Origin: Ignavibacteriaceae bacterium
GTDB taxonomy: Bacteria; Bacteroidota; Ignavibacteria; Ignavibacteriales; Ignavibacteriaceae
Direction: 5' to 3'
DNA length: 6,413 nt
Assembly: GCA_023231105.1 (NCBI GenBank)
Contig: JALNWB010000203.1
Location: 1 to 6,413, forward strand
The notes under the pieces were generated by a model. That model had not been told where the DNA came from. It saw only the letters and a program-made list of their open reading frames with translations, and did not search any database. Below, piece by piece: positions 1 through 6,413 of this stretch (within the stretch, counting starts at the first letter, position 1; every line of letters starts with the position of its first letter). A program made the position numbers and the translations under genes.

Positions 1-2030
1 TAGGGACAGTGGACAACTCGTTACGCCATTCATGCACGTCGTCAATCAAACGACAAGGTATTTCGCTACCTTAAGAGAGTTATAGTTACCCCCGCTGTTT
101 ATCAGTCCTTAGCTCGATTGAAGTCGAGTTTTAGATACTGACACTGAGCAGACGTCACCTACTATACAAGCCCTTACGGGTTAGCAGTAAGTTGTGTTTT
201 TGTTAAACAGTCGGTCGTCCTTGATCTTTGCACCCTGTAATCGCACAAATACATGTACGAAAGCAGGGACCCCTTATCCCGAAGTTACGGGGCCATTTTG
301 CCGAGTTCCCTTACCTAGATTATCCTTTCACACTTTAGGCTTCTCACCTAGGGGCACCAGTGCTGGTTCTTGGTACGAGTTATCAAGATTTATTCTAATT
401 CTATTTTCATGGGCTCCAGGCATCAACCAGATACAACTTAAGTTATACTCATCAAAGCTTTAACCTGGTTCTCAATATAATATTACTCCCCAGGCTTATG
501 CTTCTTAACAATTATTCATTGCTGATCTAGCCCAAAACGTCTAAAATTAGACTTGCGTCACCGCACATACTTGACAAGTACAGGAATATTAACCTGTTTC
601 CCTTTCCCGAATATACTCGTTCTCCGAGCTCGGTTAGGATCGACTAACCCTTGGCTGATCTACATTGCCAAGGAACCCTTGCCCTTTCAGTGGCAGAGAT
701 TCTCACTCTGCTATGATCCTACTACCACCAGGATTTTTATTACAGGCAGATCCACAAATGCGTGTGCACTTGCTTCTGCTCTACCCATACACCGACCTAC
801 CACATTCATTACTGAAGTCCATGGTATCGGTAGCTAATTTAGCCCCGTCCATTTTAGATGCTTACAATCTTGACGAGTAAGCTGTTACGCACTTTTTAAA
901 GGGTTGCTGCTTCTAAGCAAACCTCCTCGCTGTCTATGATTGTAAACGATCTTCAACCCATAACACTTAAATAGCATTTAGGGACCTTAACCATGGTCTG
1001 GGTTGTTTCCCTCGAGGAGAACGAGTTTACCCCGCTCCCCCGTCTCCAGAGATCTACGACGTATCACCATTCGGAGTTGGACAAGAGACCGAGCCTGTTA
1101 AGGCCCTAAATCCCCAATCCGTCTCTCTACCTCTAATACTATCTCCGTGCAGGTTTGACTGCGGCCAATTTCGATCGGAACCAGCTATCACCGGGTTCGA
1201 TGGGCTTATCACCCCTAATGTCATGTTACACAAACGCTTGCACACAGAACTGCTTCGGTCCTCCACCCCTTTTTACGGGGGCTTCAACCTACACAACATT
1301 AGATCACCCGGTTTCGGGTCGTATTCATGTGACTACATGGCACTTTAATACCATCCGCCTCATTGCTTGCGCGGAAATCGGTTTCCCTTCGCTTTCCTCC
1401 TTAACAGAGTTAAGCTTGCCACACAAATATACTCCCTGGCACGTTATTCAAAACGGACGATAGGCCTCCTAAGAGGACTATCATACTGTAACTATTAGGT
1501 TTCAAGGTCTTTGAACTCCCTGTTAGGGGTTCTTTTCAGCTTTCCCTCGCGGTACTTCTACGCTATCGGTCTCGAAACGTATTTAAGGTTAGAAGTTGAT
1601 GACTCCCAGTTTCACGCCCCGTATCCAGGGAGCGCTACTCAGGATACACTCAAAATCCATTCATCTACTCTTACGGGACTATCACCCTTTACCGTCTGGC
1701 ATTCCAGCCAAGTTCAGATCGAAGAATTAGGATAAAAGAATGTCCTACAACACCACATCTCTATTATATTACTATAACAGATTCAGTTTGCCTTATACTG
1801 CGTTCTCTCGCTGATACTAGCAGCATCTCTTTTGATTTCTTTTCCTGCGGGTACTAAGATGTTTCCATCCCCCGCGTTCGCCGTCCTTTAGGACTTATTG
1901 TGAAGTCACATTCGGAAATCCTGGGTTCAAAGGTTACATGCACCTCGCCCAGGCTTATTGCAGCTTGTCGCATCCTTCATCACCGTATCGAGCCAAGCTA
2001 TCCACCTAATAGTGTAATAGAATCTTATAA
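1..2030 (-). rRNA. 23S rRNA, 5' two thirds (3' part beyond left edge)
   Basis: Large-subunit ribosomal RNA on the minus strand. Its 5' end lies near 2030, judged from the conserved GGTGGAT element at 2006-2000 and the archaeal-like run that follows (GATGAAGG, then GATAAGCC). Near the left edge, 82-56 reads TAAGGTAGCGAAAT on the minus strand, a universal core element near E. coli position 1930. GAATGGCGTAACGA follows, so the window ends near E. coli position 2000. Domains I to IV are present; the peptidyl-transferase domain V and domain VI lie outside. About 2030 nt correspond to about 2000 nt in E. coli, so no large intron or insertion is expected in this part. The exact 5' end is uncertain by several bases. 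Open reading frames inside this stretch are spurious. Confidence 0.96.
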
Positions 2031-2104
2031 AATTATTTTACGGATTCTTATCTAAGACAGATCTTTTCTATACACGGTCTCATCGAATATAATTTATGAT
2101 AACT

Positions 2105-2140
2105 AGTCTTGTGTTATTCACGCGAATGAATAATTAGACT
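2105..2140 (-). repeat. spacer hairpin 1 (two-part stem)
   Basis: Inverted repeat in the 23S leader. The inner stem is TTATTCA (2114-2120) with TGAATAA (2127-2133) around a six-base loop, and the outer stem is AGTCT (2105-2109) with AGACT (2136-2140). An asymmetric internal loop separates them (4 nt against 2 nt). It is a likely RNA structure in the precursor transcript and could take part in pre-23S processing. No function is proven. Confidence 0.6.
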
Positions 2141-2163
2141 GAATATATTCTACACCAACCACC

Positions 2164-2182
2164 CGTTACATGTTATGTAACG
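2164..2182 (-). repeat. spacer hairpin 2
   Basis: Perfect 8-bp inverted repeat: CGTTACAT (2164-2171), a three-base loop, then ATGTAACG (2175-2182). It lies one base from the next hairpin. Both are probably structures of the rRNA precursor spacer. Confidence 0.6.
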
Positions 2183-2183
2183 A

Positions 2184-2200
2184 GTTTCTTTGCAAGAAAC
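2184..2200 (-). repeat. spacer hairpin 3
   Basis: Perfect 7-bp inverted repeat: GTTTCTT (2184-2190), a three-base loop, then AAGAAAC (2194-2200). It sits directly beside hairpin 2 and is part of the structured spacer ahead of 23S. Confidence 0.55.
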
Positions 2201-2321
2201 TTAACAAGCTTCCTGCATCCTAAAAATTTTTTCAAATCTTAGGTTCTCATGAAATAAATGAGTGTGAGTTATGATATTTGATTAATTCTATAATAAAAAT
2301 TTGAAATATGTGGAAACAAAA

Positions 2322-2395
2322 TGGACTGGTCGGGATTTGAACCCGAAGCCTCTCCCGTGCAAGGGGAGCGTTATACCAGGTTTAACTACCAGCCC
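2322..2395 (-). tRNA. tRNA-Ala (anticodon UGC)
   Basis: A 74-nt gene that folds into a complete cloverleaf on the minus strand. The acceptor stem is GGGCUGG with CCAGUCC, including the G3:U70 wobble pair that is the alanine identity element. The D stem is GUUA/UAAC. The anticodon stem is CUCCC/GGGAG around loop CUUGCAC, giving anticodon UGC (plus-strand 2359-2361). The T stem is UCGGG/CCCGA with loop UUCAAAU, and the discriminator base is A. CCA is not encoded: the genomic sequence continues with T residues, so CCA must be added enzymatically. There is no intron. A single tRNA-Ala between 16S and 23S is typical of many archaeal rRNA operons and shows that the three RNAs are cotranscribed. Confidence 0.97.
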
Positions 2396-2407
2396 CCATG
2401 AATATAC

Positions 2408-2430
2408 ACGGTAGCTTCCACAATTACCGT
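2408..2430 (-). repeat. 16S-tRNA spacer hairpin A
   Basis: Short inverted repeat ACGGTA (2408-2413) with TACCGT (2425-2430) and an 11-base loop, between the 5' end of the tRNA and the 16S processing stem. It is probably a minor precursor structure, and chance is not excluded. Confidence 0.4.
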
Positions 2431-2445
2431 AATTGATTATGAAAA

Positions 2446-2472
2446 CCACATGATCGCAAAAAGCGATTGTGG
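2446..2472 (-). repeat. 16S-tRNA spacer hairpin B
   Basis: Ten-base-pair hairpin: CCACA (2446-2450), a two-base bulge (TG), ATCGC (2453-2457), a five-base loop, then GCGAT (2463-2467) and TGTGG (2468-2472). It lies just outside the long stem that closes around 16S. In the minus-strand RNA its loop is all U. It is probably a structural element of the spacer. It is unlikely to be a terminator, because the tRNA and 23S lie downstream in the same direction. Confidence 0.6.
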
Positions 2473-2480
2473 AATGAGAT

Positions 2481-2504
2481 ATGTAGGAATGTGTAATGCA
2501 GAAT
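2481..2504 (-). repeat. 16S processing stem, 3' arm
   Basis: ATGTAGGAATGTGT at 2481-2494 is the exact reverse complement of 4208-4221 on the other side of 16S. The pairing continues inward, after a mismatch, through TGCAT-type pairs to 2504, with a second mismatch. The two arms flank the whole 16S gene and would bring its ends together in the precursor RNA. Archaeal pre-16S stems of this kind are cut by the tRNA-splicing endonuclease at a bulge-helix-bulge. I see no clear bulge-helix-bulge in this pairing. Confidence 0.85.
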
Positions 2505-2578
2505 AAATGTATTAATTATTATAATTTCTATATTGTGTACTATATGCACTGAATAGTATAATATAAAAAATAATTAAA

Positions 2579-4042
<1,464 letters not shown>

Positions 4043-4064
4043 TACTTTACAATCCTTAATGTAT

Positions 4065-4111
4065 GTTCTAATAATTTAACTTAAATTTTATTCTAATTTA
4101 AATTTTAGAAC
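4065..4111 (-). repeat. AT-rich hairpin just upstream of 16S
   Basis: Inverted repeat GTTCTAA (4065-4071) with TTAGAAC (4105-4111), extended inward by imperfect A/T pairing. It starts about 23 nt from the estimated 16S 5' end, inside the region enclosed by the processing stem. It is probably a leader RNA structure, possibly involved in 16S 5' maturation. It is not a promoter candidate that I would favour, because the strong BRE/TATA lies further upstream. Confidence 0.6.
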
Positions 4112-4197
4112 TCATGCCGCTACATCTTTTTCTTATATTTGGGTCGCTTGACTTTATAGAAACTTAAATTAATCAAGGAAATCTATTATTTAATGTC

Positions 4198-4221
4198 ATT
4201 ATGCATGACACATTCCTACAT
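4198..4221 (-). repeat. 16S processing stem, 5' arm
   Basis: ACACATTCCTACAT at 4208-4221 pairs perfectly over 14 bp with 2481-2494 beyond the other end of 16S. Inward it continues as ATTATGCATG (4198-4207) against 2495-2504, with two single mismatches. The match spans about 1.7 kb and brackets precisely one rRNA gene, so chance is unlikely. About 155 nt separate this arm from the 16S 5' end, against about 75 nt on the 3' side. Confidence 0.85.
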
Positions 4222-4344
4222 CATACTCGATTGTTATGTCAAGTACTCATTCAGTATGAATTTTTTTGAATATGTCTTACCGTTTACAGGATTTACAGAC
4301 AGTTCAGAATGGAGGCGATTTGATAATAAAGGGAATTTTAGGTT

Positions 4345-4360
4345 ATTTATAAAAGTTTCG
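4345..4360 (-). promoter_or_regulatory. rRNA operon promoter (BRE + TATA box)
   Basis: On the minus strand this reads CGAAACTTTTATAAAT: a purine-rich TFB-recognition element (CGAAAC, 4360-4355) directly joined to a TATA box (TTTTATAAA, 4354-4346). This is close to the strong promoters known from archaeal stable-RNA operons. Transcription would start about 25 nt downstream, near 4325, giving a leader of about 280 nt before 16S. Confidence 0.75.
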
Positions 4361-4376
4361 CTTGATTAAGCTCATC

Positions 4377-4390
4377 GTTTATAAATAAAC
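4377..4390. promoter_or_regulatory. palindromic TATA-like element, possible second promoter or operator
   Basis: GTTTATAAATAAAC is a perfect inverted repeat, GTTTAT with ATAAAC around AA. It contains TTTATAAA-like TATA sequences on both strands. It lies about 20 bp upstream of the main rRNA BRE/TATA. It could be an upstream rRNA promoter, a binding site for a dimeric regulator, or chance in AT-rich DNA. Confidence 0.35.
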
Positions 4391-4623
4391 AGTGATTATT
4401 TGAGATTATAACAAAAAATATTAACAAAACAATAAAAAATTCAACTCGTAGCAAAACTCGACGTAAGTCGATAATCAAGGTAATGCTCTATTCTATATAA
4501 ACTTTAATGAAACGTCGATAAACAACAATAAAAATCCTGTAGTAATAATTTATAGAAGAAAAAATATTCGTTAATAGAACTTAATAAGATAAAATATATA
4601 AAACACTTAAAGAATTTCAATAT
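4391..4623. other. AT-rich intergenic region between divergent transcription units
   Basis: About 230 bp without a convincing open reading frame. It includes a small hairpin with a GNRA-type loop: TCGAC (4458-4462), GTAA, GTCGA (4467-4471). GTCGATAA occurs at 4467-4474 and again at 4514-4521. TAATCAAG (4472-4479) is the reverse complement of CTTGATTA (4361-4368). TATA-like sequences lie at 4493-4502 and 4592-4603. A small RNA here cannot be excluded, but nothing shows one clearly. Confidence 0.5.
4592..4603 (+). promoter_or_regulatory. TATA box for the UDP-xylose synthase gene, leaderless spacing
   Basis: AAATATATAAAA is centred about 26 bp before the ATG at 4624, with an A-rich BRE-like stretch (GATAAA) ahead of it. 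At normal archaeal spacing, transcription would start at or within a few bases of the start codon. No Shine-Dalgarno sequence precedes the ATG, which agrees with a leaderless mRNA. A second TATA-like site, CTATATAAAC (4493-4502), would give a longer leader. Confidence 0.6.
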
Positions 4624-5571
4624 ATGAAAACAGTTTTAGTTACAGGCGGCGCAGGTTTTATTGGCAGTCATTTATGTAAATATTTACTTGATAAAAATTT
4701 TCACGTAATATGTATTGATAATTTTTTTACAGGAAGAAGAGAAAACATTCTGCCTCTTCTTGATAATCCTAATTTTGAATTAATACGTCATGATATTATT
4801 AATCCAATACATTTGGAAGTTGATCAAATATATAATCTTGCATGTCCAGCATCTCCCCCAGCATATCAATATAATGCTATTAAAACAGTTAAAACTTCTA
4901 CCGTTGGAATGATTAATATGTTAGGACTTGCAAAGAGAACAAAAGCAAGAATTTTACAAGCATCAACATCAGAAGTTTATGGAGATCCATTAATTCATCC
5001 TCAAAAAGAATCTTATTGGGGAAATGTAAATCCTATCGGTGTAAGAAGTTGTTATGATGAAGGCAAACGAATGGCAGAATGCTTATGTATGGATTATAAT
5101 AGAATGAATAATGTTGATGTTAGAATTATTAGAATATTTAATACATATGGTCCGAACATGGATCCTGACGATGGACGAGTTGTTAGCAATTTTATAATGC
5201 AAGCTCTAAAAAACAAGGATATAACAATATACGGCAATGGTTCTCAAACAAGATCTTTCCAATATGTTACTGATTTAATTGACGGAATATATAAAATGAT
5301 GAATCAAGATAATTTTATCGGTCCAGTAAATATAGGTAATCCGAACGAATTTACAATAAAAGAATTAGCAGAAAAAATAATAAAAATAACAGGAAGCAAA
5401 TCAAAAATAATTTACAAAGCTTTACCTTCCGACGATCCAAAACAGAGACAACCAGATATAAGTTTAGCAAAAGAAAAATTAGATTGGGAACCAAAAATTT
5501 CTTTAGACGAAGGATTAATCAAAACCATTGAATATTTCAAAAAAGAAATTGAAAGAAGTAATAAAAAATAA
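4624..5571 (+). CDS. uxs: UDP-glucuronate decarboxylase (UDP-xylose synthase)
   Basis: A 315-residue enzyme of the extended short-chain dehydrogenase family. Such enzymes convert UDP-glucuronate to UDP-xylose and CO2 with tightly bound NAD+, in the cytosol, supplying xylose for glycans. The NAD-binding motif TGGAGFIG is at 7-14, with Asp32 placed for the NAD ribose. Family signatures follow: RHDI (55-58), CPASPPAY (74-81), ASTSEVYGDP (113-122), GNVNPIG (133-139) and RSCYDEGKR (141-149). Catalytic residues by family comparison are Ser/Thr115-116, Glu117, Tyr144 and Lys148, with Arg275 in the RQPD motif matching the substrate-binding arginine. FNTYGP and GRVVSNFI are intact. Length is normal and there is no signal peptide or membrane segment. 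The start is fixed by the Rossmann strand beginning at residue 2. It is divergent from the rRNA operon and convergent with the DUF357 gene, with no sugar-pathway gene beside it. Other UDP-sugar epimerases are less likely because of the decarboxylase-specific motifs. Confidence 0.93.
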   Translation: MKTVLVTGGAGFIGSHLCKYLLDKNFHVICIDNFFTGRRENILPLLDNPNFELIRHDIINPIHLEVDQIYNLACPASPPAYQYNAIKTVKTSTVGMINMLGLAKRTKARILQASTSEVYGDPLIHPQKESYWGNVNPIGVRSCYDEGKRMAECLCMDYNRMNNVDVRIIRIFNTYGPNMDPDDGRVVSNFIMQALKNKDITIYGNGSQTRSFQYVTDLIDGIYKMMNQDNFIGPVNIGNPNEFTIKELAEKIIKITGSKSKIIYKALPSDDPKQRQPDISLAKEKLDWEPKISLDEGLIKTIEYFKKEIERSNKK

Positions 5572-5582
5572 TATTCTAAACT

Positions 5583-5598
5583 AAAAAATATATAAAAA
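5583..5598 (-). terminator. oligo-T terminator of the DUF357 transcription unit
   Basis: Immediately after the minus-strand stop codon, that strand carries a run of five T (5598-5594) and then six T (5588-5583). Archaeal RNA polymerase stops at such T tracts without needing a hairpin. The gap to the convergent gene is only 27 bp. On the plus strand no comparable T run follows the decarboxylase stop, so its transcript may read into the neighbouring gene in antisense. Confidence 0.5.
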
Positions 5599-5922
5599 TT
5601 ATTCTTTATCATCAACTGTAAATAATGTTGAATCGTGAACATCAAATAATCCTATTCTTGCTCCTGCGTCGAGCCATCCATGTGCATAATTTAGTGCACC
5701 AAATGCTAGAACATAATCATTATGTTTCATAAAATGTCCTGCATCACTATAATACCTAGAGGCCATATCAAAAAAATCTTTAGCTTCTTTATGCCTTTTT
5801 TTATCCATTGCAATCTCGCACATTTTCAAAGCTTTGCCTGTTATTTCAAAATATCTTTCTAATTTATCTTTTGTAATTTTATCGATAATATTGGTATATT
5901 CACTATCATCTATATCATACAT
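5599..5922 (-). CDS. DUF357 family protein
   Basis: A 107-residue, mostly helical protein of the archaeal DUF357 family, whose biochemical role is unknown to me. The family core is clear: an N-terminal helix around LERYFEITGKALK (21-33), then AKDFFDMASRYYSDAGHF (47-64), and the hallmark ALNYAHGWLDAGARIGLFDV (76-95), ending with FTVDD. No signal peptide or membrane segment is seen, so it is probably cytosolic. The start at 5922 is supported by GAGGTG (5933-5928) five bases upstream, which is complementary to CACCTC at the 3' end of the 16S rRNA in this window. It lies 28 bp behind the coiled-coil gene on the same strand, so the two are probably cotranscribed. The alpha-helical hairpins resemble TPR- or HEPN-like folds, but no HEPN nuclease motif (RxxxxH) is evident. 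Confidence 0.85.
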   Translation of the reverse strand: MYDIDDSEYTNIIDKITKDKLERYFEITGKALKMCEIAMDKKRHKEAKDFFDMASRYYSDAGHFMKHNDYVLAFGALNYAHGWLDAGARIGLFDVHDSTLFTVDDKE

Positions 5923-5927
5923 CTGAA

Positions 5928-5933
5928 CACCTC
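5928..5933 (-). promoter_or_regulatory. Shine-Dalgarno site of the DUF357 gene
   Basis: GAGGTG on the minus strand, five bases before the ATG at 5922. All six bases pair with the 16S anti-Shine-Dalgarno visible at 2579-2590. It fixes the start codon and fits a gene translated from within a polycistronic mRNA. Confidence 0.8.
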
Positions 5934-5950
5934 AATAACAAATAATAATA

Positions 5951-6301
5951 TTATACTCCCCTAATCAAATCTCGGCTTGTTACGTATTCTTCAAATTTCA
6001 CTTCATCGAGTTTTGTGTTTAAACTTTCAAATTCCTCTTTTTTTAAGGCAGTTTTCAAGTCTTTGCTTAAACCAATCATTTCCATAATACACTTATTAAA
6101 TATACTTTTGATAGAGGATATATCACTCTTGAAATTTTTTAGCTCAGTACTTAAATTATCAAAATCTGTTGTACGTTTTTTATCTAAATTATTTACTTGA
6201 GTTTCTATATATGCAGCATCTTTTTCTAAACTGGTTATTCTCTTATCTATTCTGTAAAGAAAATCATATACAGGCGAATAGTCTATTGTTTGATCTGCCA
6301 T
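5951..6301 (-). CDS. hypothetical coiled-coil protein
   Basis: A 116-residue protein that I do not recognise. The N-terminus contains YDFLYRIDKRITSLEK (12-27). Heptad-like spacing of hydrophobic residues follows through about residue 100 (for example L25, I32, V36, L39, L50, L54, F57, I61, I64), rich in Lys, Glu, Asp and Ser and without proline after residue 10. This predicts a long coiled coil. The C-terminus ends in FEEYVTSRDLIRGV, which may be a short conserved tail. There is no signal peptide, membrane helix or cysteine cluster. It could be a scaffold or an accessory subunit; archaellum FlaC/FlaD-like coiled-coil proteins are one loose comparison without proof. It is the first gene of a unit with DUF357, 28 bp downstream. 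The ATG at 6301 has no Shine-Dalgarno but a TATA box at leaderless distance. Confidence 0.75.
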   Translation of the reverse strand: MADQTIDYSPVYDFLYRIDKRITSLEKDAAYIETQVNNLDKKRTTDFDNLSTELKNFKSDISSIKSIFNKCIMEMIGLSKDLKTALKKEEFESLNTKLDEVKFEEYVTSRDLIRGV

Positions 6302-6413
6302 AGTATTTTATTTATACTCACATTTATAATTTTAACTAAATAAATAATATAAATTATAGTATAAACAAATATTTTCTGTTTTAACTTTACAGATAAAACA
6401 AAAGCTTTAAATA
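6302..6413. other. AT-rich region at the right edge
   Basis: About 110 bp of strongly AT-rich DNA upstream of the coiled-coil gene. Apart from the TATA-like sites I see no gene, repeat or structured element. Confidence 0.5.
6322..6330 (-). promoter_or_regulatory. TATA box for the coiled-coil/DUF357 unit
   Basis: On the minus strand this reads ATTATAAAT, centred about 25 bp upstream of the ATG at 6301, with an A-rich stretch before it (GTTAAA). This spacing puts the transcription start close to the ATG, so the mRNA is probably leaderless. A second TATA-like sequence (GTATAAATAA, around 6308-6317) is too close to the start codon to serve this ATG. Confidence 0.5.

Larger units (their letters stand above)
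2031..2321 (-). other. tRNA-Ala to 23S internal transcribed spacer
   Basis: AT-rich transcribed spacer of about 290 nt between the tRNA and the 23S 5' end. It contains no open reading frame of note. It holds a chain of short hairpins, the three clearest listed separately, plus weaker ones: CCTAA 2219-2223 with TTAGG 2239-2243, and CTCAT 2246-2250 with ATGAG 2258-2262. In archaea this region normally supplies the 5' arm of the 23S processing stem. Its partner would lie downstream of 23S, outside the window, so that role cannot be tested here. Confidence 0.7.
4043..4330 (-). other. 16S rRNA external leader
   Basis: Transcribed leader of roughly 280 nt between the inferred transcription start and 16S. 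It contains no coding signal. It holds the AT-rich hairpin at 4065-4111, the processing-stem arm at 4198-4221 and a small hairpin around 4246-4262. The start site is inferred from the TATA position and not seen directly. Confidence 0.6.

Noticed and set aside
194..1735. Several open reading frames of 70-102 codons on both strands
   Set aside because: They lie inside 23S rRNA, show no protein family features and disagree with the rRNA reading.
2031..2578. 5S rRNA or a second tRNA in the spacer
   Set aside because: Only one cloverleaf is present, and no 5S-like sequence was found in the spacers.
4458..4521. Possible small RNA: GNRA-type hairpin and repeated GTCGATAA
   Set aside because: The hairpin is only 5 bp, no box C/D or H/ACA motifs or terminator accompany it, and repeats of 8 bp are not rare in AT-rich DNA.
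5412..5645. A 77-codon minus-strand frame
   Set aside because: It overlaps the end of the decarboxylase gene in antisense and the end of the DUF357 gene. Its composition looks like a translated AT-rich complement and there is no start signal.
6015..6200. A 61-codon plus-strand frame, rich in Leu, Ser, Phe and Lys
   Set aside because: It is antisense to the coiled-coil gene, and its hydrophobic look comes from the complement of Lys/Glu/Asp codons.

Overview
The window is archaeal. Most of it is a minus-strand ribosomal RNA operon, read right to left as 16S rRNA, tRNA-Ala(UGC), 23S rRNA, with the 23S gene running off the left edge. Archaeal signs seen directly are the spacer tRNA-Ala, archaeal-type BRE/TATA promoters instead of -35/-10 boxes, a tRNA gene without an encoded CCA end, long inverted repeats around the 16S gene, and a gene of the archaeal DUF357 family. 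The protein-coding part is very AT-rich. The 16S gene departs from the usual archaeal sequence at several sites that are normally conserved, which fits a DPANN-type lineage (Woesearchaeota/Pacearchaeota-like). That placement is inference from sequence character, not from a tree. AT-rich helices inside the rRNA suggest a mesophile.

Layout: 1-2030 holds the first two thirds of 23S rRNA (minus). 2031-2321 is a spacer with short hairpins. 2322-2395 is tRNA-Ala (minus). 2396-2578 is a spacer holding hairpins and one arm of the 16S processing stem. 2579-4042 is a complete 16S rRNA (minus), about 1.46 kb and without introns. 4043-4330 is the 16S leader with the other stem arm and an AT-rich hairpin. 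4345-4390 carries one clear BRE/TATA promoter and a second TATA-like palindrome for the rRNA operon. 4391-4623 is AT-rich and leads to a plus-strand gene with a TATA box placed for leaderless transcription.

4624-5571 (plus) encodes a full-length UDP-glucuronate decarboxylase (UDP-xylose synthase). Facing it on the minus strand is a two-gene unit: a 116-residue coiled-coil protein of unknown function (6301-5951), then a DUF357 protein (5922-5599). The DUF357 start has a Shine-Dalgarno sequence that matches the 3' end of the 16S rRNA in this same window. The two first genes of transcripts look leaderless and the internal gene has an SD, a pattern known in archaea.

No mobile element, CRISPR array or clearly new multi-gene system is visible. 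The points most worth following are the divergent 16S, which should be missed by several archaeal PCR primers, and the uncharacterised coiled-coil/DUF357 pair.
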